From Trissonchulus latispiculum (lineage: Eukaryota > Nematoda > Enoplea > Enoplida > Ironidae), in contig JASAND010018167.1 in NCBI GenBank assembly GCA_030248195.1, positions 1 through 64,000 of the forward strand: a stretch of DNA of 64,000 bases, written 5' to 3'. Every line of letters begins with the position of its first letter. Position 1 is the stretch's first letter. Made by a program: the position numbers and the translations under genes. Of this stretch, positions 33,000 through 44,000 are shown piece after piece. The notes beneath the pieces were generated by a model. It saw only the letters and a list, made by a program, of their open reading frames with translations. It ran no database searches and was not told the origin of the DNA.

Positions 33000-33438
33000 A
33001 GTAGTAATAAAGTGTTGTAATAGTAGTAGTACTACAACCAACGGATAATTTCTGTTAGCTTTCGTCAGGAGTTTAACCCTTTCGTGAAAATGGTCAAGTC
33101 GAATTTAACTCGTGACAAGGCCCTCGGTCCAAAGCTCAAACCAACAGTGTATTTCGGAAGTCTTAGTGCTGGTCTTTTCTTTGTGTATTGTACAGTTTGC
33201 TTTATACTGCAATGAATTGTTACTTTGTCATTGCTTTAGAGTTGTTATTCATTGTTTTAAGTGAAACCAAAAGCGTACGTGAGATAAAGTGTATCTTATG
33301 GCCTTTTCCCGCGCGAATTAAAGGACCAGAGTTAAAATTTTTAACCCGTTTAACCCTGCAGGAGAGTTAAATAGAACTGTTTAACTCGTTAACTCTCTGC
33401 GCTAAAAGGCTGTAAGAAGCGCCGCGGTGACCTAGAGC

Positions 33439-33686
33439 TAGTGTTTGAGGCCGGCCGGCTAACGGCCGGCCAGCCACCGGCTAGGATACAAAGCACCAAT
33501 CAGAAATTTACAAAATAGAGCAACTAAGTTTAAAATGGACTCCAAATCTAGTTGTGCTAATTTTTATGCTATGTTGTGTTCGTTTTCTAAGATAACGTCC
33601 GAAAATAAATATCTTAGAAATTATAATAAATGCTCTGCAAACTGCTCTAGGCCGGGCGGCGATCGTCCGGCCGGCCTCAAACACTA
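33439..33686. mobile_element. 248-bp hAT-like MITE with GGCCGG repeats
   Basis: Perfect ends TAGTGTTTGAGGCCGGCCGG and complement. The flanks CCTAGAGC (33431-33438) and CCTGGGGC (33687-33694) agree at six of eight positions, consistent with an aged 8-bp target duplication. Confidence 0.7.
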
Positions 33687-33689
33687 CCT

Positions 33690-34047
33690 GGGGCCAGTTT
33701 CATAAAAATGTTCTTGAGTTCTCGAGTCTAGTAGCTAAACTACGCTGGAAGTTCTCAAGATCCGCAAGTCGCATTGCAAGTCACGCTGGAAAAGTTCTCG
33801 AGTTCTCGAGTCAAGTTCTCCGGTCGATTTTGACCGAAGAAATTTTTGCCAACTTGAGATGTACTCGAGAATTTTTTGTAAATTGAAATTTATAAATAGT
33901 TTTTTCCTGCTTCAATGGTTTGCTCAGTTGACTAAAGAAATCACCATAAAATTGCCCAGAGATATATCGACATATAATTTTTATTACAGAAGAAGTTGTT
34001 GTCACTGAAACAGACCACTCGAGAAGGTTCTTTATGAAACTGGCCCC
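33690..34047. mobile_element. 358-bp inverted-repeat element GGGGCCAGTTTCATAAA
   Basis: Perfect 17-bp ends. Subterminal CTCGAG and TTCTCGAG words recur. The end is of the same style as the PIF-like ends GGCCCGTATTCATAAA and GGGCCCGTTGCAT in this window. It abuts the preceding hAT MITE with almost no gap. No target duplication is readable. Confidence 0.65.
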
Positions 34048-35246
34048 AGGGCTTATTCAGTATTCGCTATTAATAACTTCGTAATTCGCCACTGTTTTGA
34101 AATTGGACGAAAAGGGTTTGAATTAAGTTGCGCATTCTGTGTGTGATTTTTCAGCAACTTCGTATTGCTCATTGCACGAAGTGTGTCGTACTTGGTTGTG
34201 CTCTGGGAAAACCTGAGGCACGTTCGTCTCTTCATCACCCAATTTTGTAAGCTTGAACGAAGGATGGGTTTTGATTTTTTCATGCTAGCATAAGTTTTTG
34301 AAAAATTGTTTGAACCAGGTCTTAGTTTCGTATTTAAGTTTGATAGACTTCTAATAGAACCCGTTGGCTACAGTAAAAGCTAAGTATAGGTTCGCACATT
34401 TGTTCATATGTTCGATTTTTATTGTTTATTGTATAATGTTTGTAGTTATTGGTTTTGTTGGATTTAATTTATTTATTATTTGGGCACTTAAGGTTTGCTT
34501 GTGTGTCATTTTCTGCAAAATTTATCTGATTCAGTATTATTGTTGTGCTCGCATTACAGTGTAGTGAAAATTGCAGACATGATTTTTGGACCCCTTAAAT
34601 TAGTTATTGAAACATTAGCGTTCGCGCGAATCCACGATATAAGAGTAGAGGTGCAAAGCAAATTAAGTAATTTGGAAATCGAAGTTGGCTTTATTTAGTT
34701 GGCATAATTGATGGTATACACTGTGGTATACACTGCGCCACGTTTGAACAGTCACTTTATTCGTCGTTTTAGTCTACTTGTTTACGATTTTACAGTTGCT
34801 GCTTTTGTTGTTTAATATCACATTTTCTGTATATACAGTGCATTGGAACATACTGTTGAATATTGTCTATTTGTTGTTTAAGATGGGTCTATGTAGTAAA
34901 GTTATTTTCATGGTTGCGTGCTTCTGGTTAGGGCTGCATGTGTGAAACTAATTTCGTTATTTGGTTTCTGACTTCAGAAGGTTGAAAACTGCTTTTCTTA
35001 AATCAAGGATGATGTTATGAAAAGGCCGAAGTAGTTGCGTAGTGTCCGCTGAGTCCCTTGTCGGAGCCCAGCGCTGCTGAAATGGTTGTCTTCGGAAGGC
35101 AGACATCCTGTACTCAATGCTACTATGATGACGTCGGGGGTCGGACTGTACGGCGTGTATCGGTATGATCCGAAAACGCTTAGCGAACTTGATATACAAG
35201 AGGGAAGAGGGTGGTGGAGGTCGGTGCGGGAAGAGGGTGTAGCGGG
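34048..35246. other. Intergenic sequence, nothing assigned
   Basis: Downstream of PRPF39. Short open frames only, AT-rich, with no recognisable protein, RNA or element edges. Confidence 0.45.
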
Positions 35247-38200
35247 TAGGCATGGGCACGGGTAGTCGGGTCCCGATCGGTACCCGGGTACCCGAGAATT
35301 TTCGGGTACCCGGGTCCTGCTTCGGGTACCCGATATCCAGTTAAAACCGGATTAATCTGGATCAAGCAGAGAGAAATTTTTTGGCTCAGAAAATTTTTAA
35401 CCAGCGAAAATTTTTGGCTAAGCAAATTTGTAACCACCAAACATTTTTCAGTTTATTATAAAATTTACTATTATAAAAATACTACAACAGAAAAACGTAT
35501 ATAATGGAAAGAGGAATTAGTCCTGGTATTTTTCAAACATTTTATAATTTTCTATTTTTAGATTTGTTTTTAAAATATTAAATTTACATTGCTCTAATAA
35601 TTTTTTTCTTTCTTTAAATTCCTGTTGGAGCAATATGCGGAAGTCGATGAATTAGTTCTTTAAAATTCACAAGATACAAACAAAACTGTTCGCATCAAAT
35701 CAGTGACTTTTGCCACAGCTCTGCGTTGTTCCCTAAACTGTAAGTAACAATACTAGGTACCACTAGATGGTGTCAATAGTGACTGATATGATCTTGAAAG
35801 CTTAATGATTCTCTTTAATGCCACATGGTCAATTCCAACGTTGAAATACTTCCTTCACTAACGGCCAACGCTCATTAGGTTTCAAGTTTTGTCATCTTTA
35901 GCGGTTTCTAAACTGAATTCTGAACTAAGAAAATAGTTCCAGATTGTTTGAACATTCATTTAACCAAATGTTAGCATACGAGCTTTTGGATGCTTCTTTG
36001 GTATGCGCACGCCTTTAGTGACTGAGAAAGTTTATGCAACTTGAGGGAGATGGTTACTTTGAATTTCTTTGGATACAGTGGAATCGTAATGACAATAAAT
36101 GAATTTATTTCATGGAATATTTAATGTCTTGTAAACGTTTAATAAAAGTTCTAAAGGACTTGCATCTCTCATCAGTTTTACGTTTTTAATAAAGTTACTC
36201 CAAAAGTAAAAGGTCAGAGAGAGGGGAAAGAAATTGGAAAGCAGCAATTTTTTCAGGTAAGAAATTATAAAATTAATCGAAATGGAAAATGTAAACACTA
36301 ATCTCAACACAAATCAATTTATTGAGCAAGGGAGTTTAAAATTTTACATTTGTTGTCAGTAAAGTGTGGTATCCGATCACAAAAAGTTTAGTTTTTGTCC
36401 AAGACATTTTATTTTTACGTGGTTTCATTAAGAAATTACGTAAAAGGAAACAAAAGCGACGTAAAACTTAGTACTTCGTGCAGGTTTTGCTTGTTTGCTG
36501 CCTTTGGTGCGCTGTTCCAATTTCCAGAGACAAGCAGTTGAAGTTAGCTAAATTTTGTCATGGGGATTTACTTTTATAAATCCAAATGCTTTCCAAAATT
36601 TGTTAACATTTAAAGGTTAGAGGAAACGGACAGCGCAACGGTGAGAAAATTGCTGGTTTGAGCGCGGTTATAAAATAAAAACCAATGTTGTCTGTATCAG
36701 CATCAGCTTCTGATACCGTTACAATTAATTGAAAGTCCTTATAATTCATTTTATTTAAGTCTTTAAAACTCCTTTGAAATAACTTCGGAATAAAAATTTA
36801 TCCAATCTGAGCTCAATGTGAATAAAGACCCCTGAAAAAAGTTAAATTTCAAACTGGCCAAATCCGAAAATGGGTTAAAAATTTCTCGGGTACCCGGAAG
36901 TGCTCGGGTACCCGGGAGTAGTATAACCCCCCCTTCGCCCCCCAAAACTATATGATTATGTGTTGAACTATGAAATCAATATTTTTATTTCTCGTCTTAT
37001 TGCAAGGGCATTTTTAATCAATATCCCTGGCGTGTCATCAGTGCTAGGTGTTAATCATATAGCGTCGTCTTATTAGACGGGTATTTTTTATAAAAATCAA
37101 TAATCGTCTCGCCAGCTGTGATAGCTAATTAAATTAGCTTTTCAGACGACACCACAAACAGCTGTTATTTGTTATAAAAACATGTTTCCTTATATCACTT
37201 GATGCTTTCCTACGTCAAAGCCAACTATTAGCTAGCTCTAGACTAATTCAAAATGACGCCATAATTCGTGTAATTTCGGCTAAATATATCTGAAATAACC
37301 TCACTAATTACTCAAATATCACACTGCCCGCAGGCGTAATCAGCATTGTGCAAACGTGCTGCGAATGCGTAATCATACAATCATCATTCCCCCCGCCGCC
37401 GCGCAGCCGTCAATTTTATTCAGTGTGTTTACTTATTTTTATAGACATTACGTAACAACATGACGCGATTATTTTATCCGGCAATTGCGTAGTAAAGTTC
37501 TCCTCTTCCCGATGTGTATTACTTTAGCAAAGTGTCTGCATTGCTCAGACGCTAGGCTAAAAACAGCTGTTACTACGAGCTTCTGCAGCAAAGTTAAGCC
37601 TAATTTGCCTCTAGTTAAGGTATATATCAAGCTTGCAAATTGCAAAAAACTTATACGTCCAAAATTAGCAACTTGAATTATTTTCAAAGATTCTTAGGAA
37701 AATATTTGAAGAATAGCTAAATTTGCCCTCGTCCTCATAATTCTAAATACTTTGACTCTAACAATTAAAACCTTTCTCGTACGCCGTCTTACTCTAGTGT
37801 AATGACAACGCATTCATTATGCATAGTTTCATTTAGTTACTGACGCTACTGTCGCTTCGGTACATCATCATTTCTTCATCCCCAGAGAGAAACTAACTAA
37901 TTTCAGCCAGTCTGATTGCCAGCAGCAATTACAACTCAAATCCTTTAGCAGGCTATCAAATTTTATTAAAAATCACCCCTAATTAGCTGTTACGCTTCCG
38001 CAGGCGCAGGCGTGCAGCAAACTATGCAATCACCACTTAACACAGCTAGCAGTGGCAATGGTTGATTATCACGCTGCCCGCAGGCGGTGCAGCGAACTAT
38101 GTAATCCCAATTTTTTCCACCCCGCCAGCCGTATTTTTACATTTCATAGCTGTTTTCTATTCTTGACTTAATGCTTCTTGACTTCATGAATCAAACATTT

Positions 38201-38587
38201 TAAATGCTACCATAATACTGATAGCCAATTTGATTTAAACATTTAAAGTGCATCAGAAATGGCATGAGTTATTCATCACCCCAGCCTAGTGAAGGAGCGG
38301 TCCAGCTTCTAGTTTCATATTAACGAACCTATTCGTTGTTTGAATATTTTCAGCACTAATATATCGGATTATTTAACCACAATAGATTATATAATTATTA
38401 AAAGTGCATCAGAAATGCCATTGAGTTATTCATCACCCCAACTTAGTGATGGAGCAGTTCGGCATCTAGTACGCCGGGGGGGTTATACTACTCCCGGGCA
38501 CCCGGGTAATGTCGCAATTACCCGACATAGGGCTTCGGGTAGTACCGGGTACCCGGGTCCAAATTTTTGGACCCGTGCCCATGCCTA
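35247..38587. mobile_element. 3.3-kb hAT-like element with CGGGTACCCG subterminal repeats, 5-bp TSD
   Basis: The perfect 17-bp ends are TAGGCATGGGCACGGGT and complement. The 5-bp repeat GCGGG flanks it (35242-35246, 38588-38592). Repeats of TCGGGTACCCGGG cluster inside both ends (35263-35335, 38489-38560) and again at 36888-36918. The inner cluster and GGTTATACTACTCCCGGG at about 38479 are inverted copies of one another, suggesting rearrangement or a nested relative. Five-base duplications occur in a known hAT subgroup. No transposase reading frame is intact. Confidence 0.78.
38247..38475. repeat. Direct repeat of about 65 bp inside the 3.3-kb element
   Basis: AGTGCATCAGAAATG.CAT..GAGTTATTCATCACCCCA followed by GGAGC.GT occurs at about 38249 and 38402. 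It lies near the right end of the element. Confidence 0.65.
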
Positions 38588-38999
38588 GCGGGCACCAGGT
38601 ACGTAGACGGTTGCATGATAATTTGATAAACTGCATAGTAGAAACATCCAACTTGCTTAATTCATGAGGCAAGTCTGCTAGATTCTAAACCTGAGGATTA
38701 AATCTACAGGAAAATATAATTTTTCAGCTGATGTCACCCCAATTTTTACAGGAGATAGCTAACTTGCAGATTGTACAAGACAAACGTGTAATTTTCACTG
38801 AATTAAATCGTATCCATGGAAAAGGTAGGAATGGAGGCCGGGGCGGGGTGGCCGCTCCGAAAATGTTATCTTCTGGAATGGAATGGAATGGAATGAACAA
38901 CCGCCCCACAGTGCACTCTGGTTTTTCCATATATACATAGATACGTATATATGCAGCTTAAGAAGATCTAGAGTATACCGCACTGTGGACCCTCCTCTA

Positions 39000-39120
39000 G
39001 GACTGCATTAGTTCGGCCATAAGCCCTACTACTCACATCAGCAATAACAAATACAATACCACATCCACAATCATACATTCGGCAGCCTAGCTCAGATGCC
39101 CCTCGAACTAATGCAGTCCA
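39000..39120. repeat. Inverted repeat, 16-bp stem with 89-bp loop
   Basis: GGACTGCATTAGTTCG (39000-39015) pairs with CGAACTAATGCAGTCC (39105-39120). It could be a very small MITE or a structured RNA; no target duplication seen. Confidence 0.5.
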
Positions 39121-39415
39121 CAACTCTTTGCATATCGTCTTCTAAGTCAATTTTTTCATAAAAGACAACAAAGAGCTGACCCCTGGCGTAGGTATGCTGC
39201 ATCTCGCCTACGTAGCCTACCCATTCTAACTCGTGGGAACTAGACCACAGGAGCCACGAACTTCAGACCATAGATAAGTGATTATATCAGGGCATCTTCA
39301 AGGTGAGGTCGTTACAAAATATTCCCCGCGGCATGAATAATTGAAAAATTTCAGTCTTCAAAAATTACAATTATTATCGTCCTTATATACATAATACTCT
39401 GTGTGATCAGCGTGT

Positions 39416-40422
39416 TGTAATGCTAGTAGACGGTGACCTGACTACTAAGCACTACGGGTGGGTACTGCGCGCTAGGAAACAGCAGACCTGAAGGAGATGT
39501 TGTTCCAGTCGACCTGTAGCAACAACCCCGCCTAAACTCTGGAACAACAGTGGCCCTAACTCAAAATAAATTACAAAACAACACCACAAAATTACGCTCA
39601 ACCTAGTCTCAGACTGCCAGATTTTCTATCTGCCTAACTGCCTACCGAACAATAAATGCTAGACCTAATCTACAAATATTTGGAGACCTTATTTAATTTT
39701 TGAACCTAACTAAACAAATTATACATGTCAAGGTAGAAATTCACAAAATAATTCAAAACTAATACACGAATACGCAGAATACACAATAATTAATTTTCAA
39801 GTGCACAACTTACTAATTTTACCCCAAAACAAGAGCTGCTAAAAAGACAGGAATCTCCAGACAAATGTCCGAAAATAATCAGGAGCACAGACAGTACAGA
39901 TAGGGGAAGGTTTGGCCGGAGCGACCTAAACCAGGGGACAGTTATAAATAGTAGCGGGGGTAATCCAAGCAATACATAAACCAACGGTATAGAGAGACAA
40001 AGACCAGGGATCCTAGTTGAAAGGGGACAATAATAAAAGAAAACAGAGGGAAAAACTCAGCGCATAAAAATATATACGTATATATATGTCACCGCTCAAA
40101 GCCCGACCACTCGCTGAGAAAACAAAACTTAAGACTGACTACTTTCTGTTCTTGCGTCAGACCACCCCCCTAAGTAGCCAATCAGATGAGAGTATTGATT
40201 TTTGCGAAAAGGCTTGGAAAGTTTTGATTGGGTAAAGGTTCCTATCTAGTTTTGCTACTAGGACAGCGCCGCCTAGCGGCTGAATAAAAACACGTTATTA
40301 AAACCAGTTTAGGGGCAAATCCTAACACATGAATTTCAAATGCACCATTTCTAACACTTTCTAAAAATACGCATACGCATAAAAACACTATTAACACATT
40401 TCAAGAACACCCACCCATTACA
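39416..40422. mobile_element. Solo LTR, 1007 bp, with 4-bp TSD
   Basis: Begins TGTAATG and ends CATTACA (perfect 7-bp terminal inverted repeat starting TG and ending CA), with the 4-bp repeat GTGT on both sides (39412-39415, 40423-40426). No internal retroviral coding region or second LTR is nearby, so it is a solo LTR. A TATATA-rich stretch lies at about 40068-40088. The orientation is not decided. Confidence 0.7.
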
Positions 40423-40708
40423 GTGTCAGGTGATGATAACCTGCAAAGTAAACCTGTAAACCAGTGGAAAGTGCGTGTTTCTTTGATGTTAAATTCGAGT
40501 CTAACTTGTAAGCAGTTATACTAAAGTATCTCCCGTAAAAACTACCACTGATATCCAGTAGCATTTACAAGACTTAACTTGTATTTTCTACAAAACTTTC
40601 TGTATTCATCATCTTCCAAAGTGATTCCTGTAGTTTCTGCTGAAGCTTTTCTAAGAGTAGTGAAGACCTCTGGCAGGCGTTGAACCGAGTGATCTTGTGG
40701 GTGGGCCC

Positions 40709-40951
40709 TAGTGTTAGGATTGACCGAAATTTTGCTTGATTGGCTTGGCTTGACTTGGCCGGAGTTTGAAGTTGGCCTACCAAGTGGCCGTTGGCCGGCC
40801 ATCGACCAATGGCCAATCGGTTGACTGTTTGGCCTGTGGCCTTTAGCCCGCTAAGAGCCAATGGCCGGCCAAGCCAACTGGCTGAGATTTTCTCGGCCAA
40901 CAGCCAATGGCTTGGCCTGCCAGTGGCCGCACCCGCCAACGCACAGCACTA
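40709..40951. mobile_element. 243-bp hAT-like MITE just upstream of the helicase gene
   Basis: Begins TAGTGTTAGGATTGACC and ends CGCACAGCACTA; the interior is full of TTGGCCGG and CCAATGGCC words. The flanks GTGGGCCC (40701-40708) and GTGGGCTT (40952-40959) agree at six of eight bases. Its right edge is 19 bp upstream of the proposed start codon at 40971, so it may form part of the promoter or 5' UTR. Confidence 0.65.
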
Positions 40952-40970
40952 GTGGGCTTTCGGCACGAGT

Positions 40971-41028
40971 ATGGCTCAGCTGGCGGCCTTGAGTGCTCTC
41001 GCTTCCTTTACAATCGGATTACTTGTGT
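40971..41028 (+). CDS. DDX28: DDX28-like exon 1 (proposed start)
   Basis: ATG GCT CAG opens MAQLAALSALASFTIGLLV. It ends at a good donor, gtatgt, in phase 1, which fits exon 2. The choice is supported by the final length of 541 but not by sequence conservation. Translation could instead begin at the Met within exon 2. Confidence 0.5.
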
Positions 41029-44000
41029 GTATGTGGAAGGAGTTTCTTGGGTGTACTGTAATGTATGTTTTTTGATTTGGGAAAATGAGGAAAATTTAGC
41101 AAACGCCCAACACTACGTTTCTGGTCTGTAGCTTCTTCATAGTAGAACGGTTTTGCTAACACTACGTATTTGTAACTTCTTCACAGTGGAACGGTCTTGT
41201 AGACCTGGAGAAAGATGATTTTTGAATAGTTATTTCCTAAGATTTCAACTCAGTGCTGCATTAATCTTGACTGAAATTGAAAGTGTGGATCTTGTTATAC
41301 TTTACAGCTGCAGATTGGATTATATGACCTGTTACCGTTATATTGTGCTACTGTTTGGCAGTTTGCTAGTTTTGTAGAATTATTTGTTCTTATTTTATTC
41401 CTTTTGTTTTTTGTTTTTTCTACAGCATTATGCCATTACTTTTCATCGAAGGTACTCCAGATGACCTGTGAACATAAACACGAAACGTCCAGATATGGCG
41501 GTAAGAATTAACTTTATTGCAGTTAGAATACAGCCTGCCTATAGATTTGCTGAGCTGAGCTTTTCAATGCTATAAAATGTTGTTGAGATTTCTTCCCCGC
41601 TAGTGGCATACAGTGATATACAGTGAAATTATCTAATTACTCCATGTAGTTTGATGTGGTTATACTGCAAGGTAGTCAAAGCTAGGTGTGAATATTAAAA
41701 AGTAACTATTTTAACCCAGATTTTCATTCGAGAGCAGAAACCGTTTGAAATTCTTGGCCAAAAATTCTTAAAATTTGGCTTGGCTAAAATGTCTCTTGGC
41801 GATGAGCGGCGAAGGGTGACGGGAATCCAGAAAGTGCAGGTGGGTCCCCCTCCTCAGTGAAAAGCCCGGAGATATGAATGCAGCCAATACGCATTACACG
41901 TGATTCTTCCATGTACGGAAACAAAGTTCCCATAACCCAACCTAATGAGTTCAAATTGGTATGGGTGCATTTTAACACATATCTGATCCATCTGTTGCAA
42001 AAATTTAAAATTCAAATTTTTATATATATAGGATTTTAAGTGTTGTTGAGGTGGGGCCAGACCAAGGGGAGCCAAAAAATGTTTGTATTCGATTTTGCTG
42101 AAAAGTATACTGTGGGTTTCACGGTCGCTAATCACGTATCTGAAAACCTTTTTGGATCCAGCATCGTGTTAGCTCAGTAGATTTAAGCTTAATATTTAAG
42201 CTGACATCTAGCAAACAAAAAGTTGGATTGAAAATTGGTTGTCAGATTCTTGTTCAGTGAATATTTTAAATTTTTGTCACAGATCGATCACAAATGTGTT
42301 CTAATGGACCCATCCAAATGTTACCTCAATCGGTTAAGTTTTGCGAATTCTAAACAGGTGTGCTTATACGGAATAATCACACGGAATAATCACTCTTACT
42401 ACATCCCAAATTTGTGAGTGAAGAAATGATAAATATTTTATCGATGGTGCTTTCTCTTGTAACGTGATCGATCACTCCTAATAGTGGTCATGGCGTTTAG
42501 CTGTCACTGATGCTATATATCTGTCAATCTTGGCACAGTCTTATTCACGTCTAGAAGTGTATAGAAATTTATTTTAGACTTCTACCAGCAGAACTGTCAT
42601 CAGTAAACCACTCAAAATTTTCAGAAATTTAGAAAAGATTCGCCAGAGACGATTGGAAGGTCGAGAGAAATGGTTGCAAAAATATGGAATACCAAAAGGA
42701 AGCCCCTTGATTATTTGTAAGTACTGTTTTAGCAGCATTTAACATTGAACATTAACTGTCTTCTGAAAATTTTATGGCACATGCTTTCAAAGGCTCCCTT
42801 TTGGTTCTGCTTCAGATTTGTAGGTGAATGAATAAGTTAGTGCATGCTTGTTTAGATAACGCAATGAGGTTCGGTCGAATAAATTAAGTTTAGGTTCACT
42901 AGATATAACTGATGGGGAGAAGCAATGTTTCTGCCACCAAGCCCTGCGATTGGGCCCATAATTAGAGAGAGAGAGAGAAAGTTTAGGCTTCTTAGCTACT
43001 GTGGAACTTTTTGTGCTTAAGTTTTGTGTATTTTGAACTTTAAGCCTGCCGCAATAAATTCCTGGATCATTATAAGGATCAGCGTTATCCAAACAAGATG
43101 CCACTGATACTGGCTTCATCGAATTGGGATACGAAAAAGCATGTTGGTGACTACTTCAATATTGCTGCCTATGATAAGGTATATATAGATATATATATAC
43201 GTACGTATGTAACTGTCAGCTTTGTAAAGACCTTTTCGCCGCGAGTGACAGAGTTGAATTAATAGTTTCTAACTTGTGTAACCCTACAGGCGAGTTAATT
43301 TCAGCTCTTTTAGTTGTTTGACCGTCTGCGTGAAAAGCCCTTTAGATACCTTGAAGCAGGGTAGTGATGACCATTAGATTAAAATTATGGTATATTTTTC
43401 CGTTTTCTAGAACTGAAACTAAAGAATTGAAATCACGCCGAGTATAGGTTTATTGCCATGAAGTTTGAACCTGTATCGTAATTATATTTTTTATTTTGTA
43501 ATGTTTTGTTTTCTAGAATCCTTCACTGTTTGATAGTCGTATGGTTGGTGGTGGTTTTGATGAATTTGGATTGGCCGACCCGGTCATCAATGCTATTAAA
43601 GACATGAATTTCACTTATCCAACCGCGGTTCAAGTAAGGTTTTTCACGGTACTGTGGGCAAAAGTATTGAAATAAGTCGTTGAAATACGGCCAGGTGCTT
43701 TAGTGTGTTTCCTTTTGTGTTGTTTTAAAAGGTTATCACGTGTGTCTGAAATATTAAAGAAAGGAAAGGAAGTTGGCGGAAAATCGGAGAAATCCAGACA
43801 GAAATTTCCGTTTCAGCTCTTATGGTGGCCAATATAATTGCAGTTCTCTAGTTTGATAGTGCGTCTTCCTCCCCTCTTGCGCTTGATTTGTGCAAATCTT
43901 ATTTCTTCAGGACCATTTCTGTTCTCGGTCTGGGATTTTAGTTTAAATGCTGTAAGTCTATGGCTTGTTCGCCCTGGTTTTAGAGAGAAGCTTTTCCTGC

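Noticed and set aside
35247..38587. Possible hAT transposase gene inside the 3.3-kb element
   Set aside because: Only short open frames on either strand, none with recognisable transposase residues.
40962..40969. GGCACGAG just before the helicase ATG, identical to a cDNA-cloning adaptor
   Set aside because: Flanking sequence on both sides is consistent with genomic DNA and a target duplication ends three bases before; an eight-base match is easily chance.
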